Made by a program: the position numbers and the translations under genes | Notes under the pieces: model-generated | Database searches by the model: none | Seen by the model: the letters and a program-made list of their open reading frames with translations, nothing else | Told to the model about the DNA's origin: nothing | Assembly: GCA_964017235.1 (NCBI GenBank) | Contig: OZ024933.1 | Coordinates: 60,618,255 to 60,682,254, forward strand | Direction: 5' to 3' | From: Sabellastarte sp. h YS-2021 | Lineage: Eukaryota > Annelida > Polychaeta > Sabellida > Sabellidae | DNA: 64,000 bases | Shown here: positions 61,501 to 64,000 of the stretch, in pieces | Numbering within the stretch: position 1 is the stretch's first letter | How the letters are laid out: every line of letters begins with the position of its first letter

Positions 61501-63063
61501 CTGTGGCCAACAATGCTCTTAAAGATTCAACGTAACATTAAGTCTAGTGTTATCCAGGAAAGACAGATTTGTGTGTCATTAGCACAAAGGTGAGTCAACA
61601 GTCAGACAATTTATTCACTTTACAATATGACTGACTTATGAGCTAATTTCTTAAATTCAAACCACTCCCTACCACAGGCATGTAGTACAGCATCACTGGT
61701 GGTATTAAAAGCTGACAAGAGCGAACTTATTGTTCACTTAATATTTTATGAGTTGTTAAATTGCCCTGGGTCAGATCTGTATGTTATGTTACTTGGTTGT
61801 CAAAACATATATAATCTAATCTAATCTACTGCTTTGCAGGCGCAATATCTTCCCCACTAAGGGGAACTCAGTGCGCTAGTAACAAAAATCATTTCTTATA
61901 AGGAGAGTCGAGGGGCGTTCAAGGTCAGTGTACCGGGTTTGTGGGAGGAACCGAGAGGGAAGGATTGAGTTATGTTGTTATGTAGGTATGTTTGTTTAAC
62001 ATAGAAGTGCTTTGATATGTGGTTTTACTAGTAAATATTTTATCTCACATGTGTTTGTCTTTTAATAATTTTTTATTTATTATTATTATTTTTTTTTGGG
62101 GGGGGGGTGTGCCAGGTTACTCCGGTGGACTGTCAGGTGAGTGGGTAGTGATCCCAAGCACTGCTATGAAACTAGAATGGAAGAGCCTATATACTGCCCT
62201 GCATATATTTTACGCATGGTCATATGTTTATTTTGTTGTTTGGCAACAACTTTCTCGATGAATTTGGAAATAAAATTAAGACTGGACACTGAGTTGTAGT
62301 TCTTGAGGCCATTTTTATCCAGATTCTATTTTATTCAAAAGGGGATTAACACATATACTTTAACACGAATATGTGTTGGTGTAGAAATTATTGAATGAAA
62401 TAGAGATGAGACTATAGATGAGAAAACACATTTGAGTAACACTTAAAGCTATCAAGGAAATGTTAAGATGAACCATGATTTGTAGGAAGAAAAAGAAATA
62501 GCCTTAATGAAATCAGAATTATTTCATGGATGACCTGAAGGAATTCTATAAATTACTGATTTGAACTTGGGCTTGATGTTATTTTAACTGATGCGTCATT
62601 AATGTGTCAAACTGTTAAACAGTGATATAAGTGAAATTAATGTCATTTAAGACGAAAACCCGATCCCCTCCACTTGTATTGATATCAGAAGAAATATAGG
62701 TAAAATTGAAACTTAAGATCTATCAAAGAACTACCTGCAAGTACCTTGCTTTTGGTAAAAAGTTTCATACCTATCTTTTTACTAGCTACAAAGTTTTAAA
62801 AAAACCATGACTTATTCGTGGTACAAGTGGTACAAAAAGAATAAATTTTCCCTGAATGACGAGTACTGTGTTAATTATTGTAAGAATGGATGTCACTGAT
62901 ATGTACATTGATAAAAAGCACATTACCCAGGTTTCATGGTAGTGGCAATGTGTATGTAGTTTCAAGTTGCTTTCTGTACTTTAGTTACTACCTGACTGAT
63001 ATGACCAGAGCTCAGTCTGCGCCTTTAAATGATATTATACAGGATTTCCTGGATTTGTTGATT
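25079..63063 (+). CDS. JmjC-domain Fe(II)/2-oxoglutarate oxygenase gene, copy B, 5' part (exons 1-7)
   Basis: Exons: 25079-25500, 45920-45983, 47212-47334, 49780-49832, 51093-51188, 52022-52198 and 62985-63063. All introns are GT-AG and all junction phases agree (2, 0, 0, 2, 2, 2, 0). Exon 1 has a hydrophobic N-terminus (MSFLLCCMLIINFYW), then 'GHLKPYGSHGEV', and 'IMRGVVKDSKAYKEW', typical of the start of cupin_8/JmjC proteins. Exon 3 supplies the iron-binding H-x-D (VHNDG) and the strand 'YAGRKEIVLLHPDQY'; exons 5-6 give 'AGDCLFLPYNW-IHIVYS' with the distal His. Exon 7 matches copy A, after which the EF-hand exons should lie beyond the window. It presumably hydroxylates a protein in the secretory pathway; the substrate is unknown. 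Introns 1 and 6 (20.4 and 10.8 kb) are swollen by transposons. Family resemblance is to the small JmjC hydroxylases, not histone demethylases with PHD/ARID modules. Confidence 0.87.
26000..28140 (-). mobile_element. Decayed L2/CR1-type LINE in intron 1 of copy B
   Basis: Read from 28137 leftwards, the pieces follow LINE order but in different frames. First is a 'GEVSLNPGPLTFGVLNARSV' start with 'FLCLTETH' (endonuclease). Then 'RPSGIGGAVGFFIRSS', 'CGNFNIHVD'-like sequence with 'QLVNQPTHLHGHILDLILS' and 'VSNHALVKCSI'. A linker follows ('NPLNRSQLCRQIAQCNALV', 'WCELHKTLNRVFDATS'), and finally RT fingers and palm start ('NPYQSAHKAGHSTETALLSI', 'FDTIDHTTLL') near 26300. Many stops and shifts occur, and RT beyond the early palm is missing. 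Confidence 0.85.
28140..28990. other. Intron 1 stretch: LINE 5' flank and AT-rich sequence
   Basis: 28140-28270 probably belongs to the 5' untranslated part of the minus-strand LINE. From there to about 28990 I see only AT-rich intron sequence. Confidence 0.35.
30867..32422 (+). repeat. 778-bp tandem duplication of the transposase 5' half
   Basis: The unit starts 'gatctaattatcattactt' at 30867 and again at 31645, and ends 'cagatatttaatgc'. The junction at 31644/31645 joins mid-transposase sequence to upstream sequence. A shared 'gc' sits at both borders, suggesting microhomology or replication slippage. The copies differ at few positions, so the event is recent. Confidence 0.88.
30904..31651 (+). 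pseudogene. Partial Harbinger transposase copy 1
   Basis: The first unit starts with the same ATG as copy 2 (MPPFNGRQL) but has a TAG in place of CAG at codon 10. It carries the Pro-rich and 'RRRHNMWVRPWLLQREE' segments and the N-terminal half up to 'SCSDAQIFNA', then runs into the duplicated upstream sequence and stops. It has the first catalytic Asp (LDGKHV) but not the second Asp or the Glu, so it cannot be a transposase. Confidence 0.85.
31685..32781 (+). pseudogene. Harbinger DDE transposase (copy 2), one frame change
   Basis: A leading frame (31685-31918, Pro-rich, then 'RRRHNMWVRPWLLQREE') and the main frame (31858-32781, 307 codons) together form a HARBI1-like nuclease. In main-frame numbering: helix-turn-helix region 50-90 ('VGEKLALTIRYLATGESYTS', 'VGRSTISKFLPEVC'), first catalytic Asp 132 (LDGKHV), second Asp about 221-222 (LADDAF), Glu 258 (VVENAFG), and C-terminal 'TCVVLHNILRS'. 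The +1 change near 31890 is present at the same place in copy 1, so it predates the duplication. It could be a deletion or an unspliced intron border. The 307-codon catalytic frame itself is intact. Confidence 0.88.
33050..33265. repeat. 42-bp minisatellite, five units
   Basis: 'caacaaacagacaaaccc' begins at 33063, 33105, 33147, 33189 and 33231, an exact 42-base spacing. 42 is 14 codons, so frames stay open on both strands (NKQTNPMPN... on +), which creates spurious proteins. The same unit in reverse orientation occurs at 34450-34610. Confidence 0.92.
33262..34449 (-). repeat. Inverted LINE fragment inside the Harbinger
   Basis: The minus strand matches the host LINE at about 29010-29957, e.g. 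'gtaatgatgactattatcat', 'ccatggaaaacaggagatac' and 'gataatgttgtttggggatt'-like phrases. It is about 240 bases longer, because the outer copy lacks sequence between 'ctgaaatttt' and 'aatatcaatattgc' (inner positions about 33460-33715). It is therefore a separate, more complete copy of the same family, covering the endonuclease end and linker. Confidence 0.85.
34450..35100. repeat. Reverse-oriented 42-bp units and GT-rich derivatives
   Basis: About four units read 'gggcattgggtttgtctgtttgttgg' -like sequence from 34450 to 34600, the reverse complement of the left array. A short forward piece lies near 34635-34665. From 34900 to 35095 diverged reverse units become GT-rich ('gggtttgtgtgtttgtgggttggt'). 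Confidence 0.8.
35382..35612 (-). repeat. tRNA-derived SINE with perfect 13-bp target duplication
   Basis: On the minus strand the head reads GGGGGCCACGGTGGCAGAGTGG... with an A-box-like part and a B box GGTTCGATCCC (plus strand 35548-35558). The tail ends 'aaccccaaataaa'. The flanks 35369-35381 and 35613-35625 are identical ('aacttgcagctga'). It inserted into the 3' side of the Harbinger Myb-like gene. Confidence 0.92.
35699..36798 (-). pseudogene. Myb/SANT-like protein of the Harbinger element, frameshifted
   Basis: The first frame (36798 down to 36190) starts with an acidic Glu/Thr-rich stretch, then a tri-helical DNA-binding region (about residues 50-110: 'FTDSQETAIVEFVKEHPELY', 'HARFWAEISAEL', 'DVRRWFESQRTRYGKL'). 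After 'STPVSTYSSTLTR' the reading passes by a one-base shift into 36193-35699, which has 'FFDYVASEAEKMTQEEFEDL' and a Gln/Thr-rich tail. In Harbinger elements this second protein helps import the transposase and bind DNA ends. One frameshift is the only lesion seen. Confidence 0.82.
37995..39225 (+). pseudogene. Gag-like region of element 2
   Basis: A Lys/Ser-rich start ('MPSTKKKSPSEAKKKSLRSA') at 37995 is followed by frame changes. 'RWPNEGLISNSYLKKPTYDD' and 'LNNILLIEDNVTLRNVLTQL' are at 38700-38870. A Cys/His cluster lies near 39055-39135 ('CKFFNEGSCTNEGHHGVY', 'HFCAFCHRQG') that parallels the gag end of element 1. Several stops occur. Confidence 0.75.
40200..41900 (+). pseudogene. RT-RNase H region of element 2
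   Basis: RT pieces are 'QYIKFGFPLSLINPNELNNT', 'CSPLLTRPKDMNKRRVILNL' (40490-40800), 'VIFKVDVVRAYRNLRVDP' and 'YYVDVGIALGWTRGSSSVQI', with catalytic 'CYIDDYIVVV' (about 41065). An 18-base C run at 41179-41196 breaks the frame where element 1 has a short Pro pair. Then 'TCLGIEFNIE', 'KCVKPARVFINRL', and RNase H 'LYLDASLTGMGA' and 'KIVHLEILNIIIALKTWG'. The third RNase H block is frameshifted near 41745. Confidence 0.85.
41900..42890 (+). pseudogene. Tyrosine recombinase of element 2
   Basis: The core-binding half is 41950-42230 ('LRAALSRTGTAYRPATRNAH', 'NVHSILAFLEYLF'). The catalytic half is 42211-42759 ('FLLAFFAFLRMSNIAPHSRF', 'IILIKWTKTLQ', 'ALCPVLALKKLL', 'GFHSFRRSGA'). The first Arg and the H-x-x-R box are kept, but a TAG directly after 'RSGAI' and shifts destroy the C-terminal His/Trp and Tyr region. 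Confidence 0.85.
43550..43692. repeat. Tandem duplication of a 70-bp unit
   Basis: 'aaaaccttgaaaaattttgc', 'cagtaacac' and 'aaagttattactatat-aatacattaag' occur twice head to tail (about 43553-43620 and 43625-43692), just upstream of the recombinase fragment. Confidence 0.8.
43706..44248 (+). pseudogene. C-terminal half of a DIRS-type tyrosine recombinase captured in the TIR element
   Basis: A clean 180-codon frame: 'VPVSKSSFHIGKHLCRGDIL' (where other copies follow the SNL box), 'AVVIVKWSKTLQ', 'VLCPVKALEVMF', 'SFHTFRRSGATLAFN' (H-x-x-R intact) and 'RHGTWSSETVHRYI' with the nucleophile Tyr, ending FQ-stop. The region with the first catalytic Arg is replaced by unrelated 'MFIMQKKAFVLLTKFR', and the core-binding domain is absent. 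It is only partly similar to element 2, so it comes from another DIRS family. It lacks stops, unlike the three longer recombinase copies. Confidence 0.85.
45920..45983 (+). CDS. Copy B exon 2
   Basis: 64 bases between 'ttactgcag' and 'gtgagt', completing the split Gly codon and reading KDVSFPPPINCEEIHRHLHI then Ser. It corresponds to the segment just before the metal-binding strand in this family. It lies only 220 bases right of the end of the LINE remnant that fills intron 1. Confidence 0.8.
46938..47130 (+). repeat. 5S rRNA-derived SINE or 5S pseudogene
   Basis: The stretch has 'cccgtctgatcagttaagtt' and 'aagcagca', then 'gggtacttggatgggtgacc' (46993-47013), matching the 5S internal promoter (A box about 46971-46980, C box about 47001-47013). 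The 5' third is eroded. A tail 'gcaaaataactgaaat' follows, as in 5S-headed SINEs, so a SINE3-like element is more likely than a lone pseudogene. It lies in intron 2 of copy B. Confidence 0.75.
47212..47334 (+). CDS. Copy B exon 3, iron-binding HxD motif
   Basis: The exon is 123 bases, phase 0, acceptor 'ttccttccag', donor 'gtatgt'. It reads NLFCKGGTRTNVHNDGRDNI then LCVYAGRKEIVLLHPDQYINK. His and Asp of V-H-N-D-G are the two proximal Fe(II) ligands of the JmjC double-stranded beta-helix. The Lys in 'GRKEIVLL' is placed like residues that contact 2-oxoglutarate in related enzymes. The metal site appears intact. Confidence 0.88.
47596..49130. mobile_element. L2 3' tail opened by a TIR element (47719-49079)
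   Basis: 47605-47690 ('ctgttttgcaggcacaatat', 'cttccctacattgggagga') and 49090-49130 ('ggttagtaatccaggg') are the two halves of the L2-type 3' tail seen whole at 6300-6420. Between them lie inverted ends: 'cctttaccaaatcggcc', 'cgtcaaataggccccctagg' at 47726-47766, and the reverse of 'tggcaaagggcc' and 'cctgggggcgaatttgtcaa' at 49032-49075, about 45 bases each. The interior includes a minus-strand LINE scrap and no transposase. Confidence 0.72.
48560..48850 (-). pseudogene. C-terminal LINE fragment
   Basis: The minus strand reads 'SYDTDISGASIWGIVKDKYG' and 'QQIQNTATRYFLGVHKNAPI' then 'VDMGLIM', resembling the region after RT in long LINE proteins (G-x-x-x-W-G ... A-x-R-x-F-L-G-V). It lies inside the TIR element. 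It may come from the 3' part of the LINE family that fills intron 1, which is missing there. Confidence 0.6.
49780..51188 (+). CDS. Copy B exons 4 and 5
   Basis: Exon 4 is 49780-49832 (IKNFDPRGVSLSYMDVE plus two bases of Arg) and exon 5 is 51093-51188 (VNFTKHPDMANIEYFHKVNM then TAGDCLFLPYN plus TG). Joining gives 'MDVERVNFTKHP', a common run in this family, which decides the weak donor 'gtattc' at 49833. Reading on to the next donor 'gtcagt' near 49917 would add about 28 unrelated residues. 'AGDCLFLPYNW' is the turn before the last cupin strand. Confidence 0.82.
52022..52198 (+). CDS. Copy B exon 6, distal metal-binding His
   Basis: 177 bases from acceptor 'tattttcaag' to donor 'gtaagt'. It completes the Trp codon and reads IHIVYSYERNIVINTFWHHQ then DDVTTIVEKCKTAMP and an amphipathic helix to LSKLQI. 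The His two residues after Trp is the third iron ligand (W-x-H). 'NIVINTFW' is the final beta strand. The last two bases AA combine with the T of exon 7. Confidence 0.85.
52445..52500. repeat. Start of the left-edge repeat family in intron 6
   Basis: 'gagcactcagagatagctgc' and 'ctctacaaaggca' match the first bases of the window. The LINE begins right after it, and the closing part of the same repeat family appears beyond the LINE at 60180-60345. Confidence 0.45.
53437..54560 (+). pseudogene. 5' frame with C2H2-like motif and gag remnants of element 3
   Basis: A 98-codon frame ends with 'CAFCIQNFSNSDILRDHTKH' plus K-H-A (53662-53727), spacing C-x2-C-x12-H-x4-H as in a C2H2 finger. ATG 53726 opens 'MPDHKQLCKNCKTRHLPPTG'. 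After several breaks the gag core shows up as 'SLEVL-SHWLQKKVNKRLREL' (54130-54185), then a WPHDK piece and 'YDQLSLTQWV-GFCRN' (54290-54385), matching element 1 gag. 54560-55390 has Ser/Cys-rich broken frames, probably the gag-RT linker. Confidence 0.7.
55533..56372 (+). CDS. RT C-terminal part and RNase H of element 3 (280-codon open frame)
   Basis: The frame starts right at the catalytic box 'VIDYVDDYVGV', then 'ISQKKLVPPSMQVMCLGVLI', 'SILGLLLYVHKCVKPAQVFL', and RNase H 'LERDACLTHLGG', 'WTIVHLEMVNILLAVRPFKY', 'KHCDNAAVVTVLRSGKTRD' and 'RGIKNKVTDALSR'. The usual L-D-A-S-L-T appears as R-D-A-C-L-T. The upstream RT is deleted, so the frame is a remnant even though open. It ends just before the recombinase, as in element 1. 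Confidence 0.83.
   Translation: MTLSVIVIDYVDDYVGVGVPSIANVSYAALIELMKDLTISQKKLVPPSMQVMCLGVLIDTVKGTISIPPKKLQDVTNSLCQWLSHDVALKSELQSILGLLLYVHKCVKPAQVFLNRMLDLLRFAHGHQKVTHTPDFKRDLRWFVKFLPLYNGVSLYDHRPIDVSLERDACLTHLGGRSGNLIYHLPIAKGYRNWTIVHLEMVNILLAVRPFKYLWASKKVLKHCDNAAVVTVLRSGKTRDPYLGACVHKVWYVVATYDIDLQYTHIRGIKNKVTDALSR
56568..57545 (+). pseudogene. Tyrosine recombinase of element 3
   Basis: 56568-57077 has the core-binding half ('SLSTKAASCLHQAFHPRTCV', 'LAFLECLVINGCSISMIGNY'). A shift near 57040 follows, then 57157-57483 with 'TLPKLQNKLICPYIALKALF' and 'FHDFRRSGATFAYNSHIPIQ' (H-x-x-R intact). The 'HGTW...Y' end is frameshifted to 'LMAPGHSV'. Dead copy. Confidence 0.83.
60180..60345 (+). repeat. Closing part of the left-edge interspersed repeat
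   Basis: 'ggtgatccagatcactctca', 'gatccaaccagaggcatttg', 'cctgctaacaaatagacaaa' and 'ttgatggagga' parallel the end of the unit at 1-685. Confidence 0.6.
60605..60735 (-). repeat. 5S rRNA-derived repeat, minus strand
   Basis: The minus strand reads 'aaagttcagcagcaatgggt', then 'ttagtacttggatgggcgac' and 'ctaggtatgg', matching the central and C-box regions of 5S rRNA as in the copy at 46938. A-box equivalents are weaker. It lies in intron 6 of copy B. Confidence 0.68.
61810..61960 (-). repeat. L2-type LINE 3' tail
   Basis: 'ataatctaatctaatctact', then 'gctttgcaggcgcaatatct' and 'ggagagtcgaggggcgttca' are close to 6288-6420, so this is the 3' end of a second, strongly 5'-truncated copy. A 9-T/11-G run follows at about 62088-62108. 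Confidence 0.8.
62985..63063 (+). CDS. Copy B exon 7
   Basis: 79 bases with acceptor 'gtactttag' and donor 'gtaagt', reading YYLTDMTRAQSAPLNDIIQD then FLDLLI. It is the partner of 993-1071. By alignment with copy A intron 7, exon 8 should begin roughly 90 bases beyond the window end. Confidence 0.9.
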
Positions 63064-63593
63064 GTAAGTTTTTTCAGTATAATAATGTCAGATTATTAAA
63101 TATCATATTTTGCTCTTTCTATTCTGATTTGTGCAAAAATTAGTATCAGTGTCTTCCAAAAAGGGAGACAGCCTAATATAACCTATATCTAGCATTTGAA
63201 GTACTTTATGTTTTACAAGAACTTTCGTGGACTTTTAACTTTCAAAACAAGCTAATGAGATGAAGATTATCTACAGGACGTTTGTTGGAGACATTCCATG
63301 TGTTTAGGGTGAATATGACAGAATGTGGTGATACAGACTGTCACTTTTATGTCATGACTGCTGTGTTGACCCGGCAGCAGGCATTTCTCTTTTTGATCAA
63401 CTGGTAGATTTTATAGTGAGGTGTTATGGATTTTAATTGAAATAAAAACACTGTCTGGTGATATTTTATCCAATAATTGGAACTTGGTAGTGTTGTAAGA
63501 TTTATCACACAGTGGACAGTCAGTGGTACTGTCTTATTGTCACTAAATTCCTTGGGACATTTTTCATGCTTTTTATTGGAGACTAGTTGACAG

Positions 63594-63814
63594 ATTTAGA
63601 TTTATTTGTTGTTTTGCATCATGTTCCACAGCCAGGGTCATATTGCGACGGGTAGCTTACAGGTGGAGGAAACCAGTGCATACTGCACTGTAAACCAGCG
63701 GGCATCGGCAAGTAACTACCAACTTTCCAACATGAAGCGCCCGGCCCGAGATTCGAACCAGCGCCCTCAGAGGTTGGAGGTGAGAACTCTAACCGCTACA
63801 ACACCGAGCCTCCT
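63594..63814 (-). repeat. tRNA-derived SINE in intron 7 of copy B, absent from copy A
   Basis: Same family as 35382-35612; the minus-strand B box is in 'ctggttcgaatctcg' (about 63749-63763). The flanks 63581-63593 and 63815-63827 are a 13-bp duplication with one mismatch ('gactagttgacag' / 'gactacttgacag'). The corresponding point in copy A (near 1530) has the empty site 'atgtgacagaaaag'. Confidence 0.88.
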
Positions 63815-64000
63815 GACTACTTGACAGAGAAGTGATACTGAATTGGCCAGTGGGATTCTCCTTGAAGCTCATCTATGGTCCTTCACAGTTGATAGTTTGA
63901 GGTTTCACTTCACTGGTAACCTTGACCTGAGACATCAGTTTTAACATATTTCCCCAATATGTATTGACCATCATTCAATCTTCCTGTTTCAGTATATACC

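Overview
The window is AT-rich, intron-bearing animal DNA. Evidence for this is spliced coding exons with GT/AG borders, tRNA- and 5S-derived SINEs, CR1/L2-type LINEs, tyrosine-recombinase (DIRS/Ngaro-like) retrotransposons and a PIF/Harbinger transposon. The repeat mix suggests a marine invertebrate (lophotrochozoan or invertebrate deuterostome), but the species cannot be fixed from sequence alone.

The only host genes I can support are two head-to-tail copies of one gene on the + strand. Its predicted product is a JmjC (cupin-type Fe(II)/2-oxoglutarate) oxygenase with a C-terminal EF-hand and a KDEL-like end (HSEL). Copy A is cut by the left edge: exons 7-11 lie at 993-6022. Copy B starts at 25079, and exons 1-7 run to 63063 and on past the right edge. 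Exon 7 occurs in both copies with the same phase, and intron 7 also aligns. Taken together the two partial copies imply a protein of about 468 residues, probably secretory-pathway/ER-lumenal.

Almost everything else is mobile DNA. Between the copies (6.3-25 kb) lie a 5'-truncated L2/CR1-like LINE, a nearly complete DIRS/Ngaro-like element (about 13.5-19.0 kb) and a 256-bp direct-repeat pair. Intron 1 of copy B (20.4 kb) holds a decayed minus-strand LINE and then a plus-strand LINE that has been opened three times: by a 7.2-kb Harbinger transposon (30479-37682, TAA duplication), by a second DIRS-like element (about 37760-43065), and by a 2.3-kb element with terminal inverted repeats (TIRs) and a TATA duplication (43249-45574) that carries half of a tyrosine recombinase. 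The LINE frame resumes across the first and third insertions when one target duplication is removed, and its homology resumes beyond the second. The Harbinger itself contains a SINE with a perfect 13-bp duplication, an inverted fragment of the same LINE family and 42-bp minisatellite arrays in opposite orientations.

Intron 6 of copy B (10.8 kb) holds a minus-strand L2/CR1-like LINE split by a third DIRS-like element (about 52985-57995). Smaller features are two 5S-rRNA-derived repeats, several L2 3' tails, a MITE-like TIR element (47719-49079), tRNA-derived SINEs and an 89-bp near-perfect hairpin. Stretches not listed are intronic or intergenic AT-rich sequence in which I see nothing specific.
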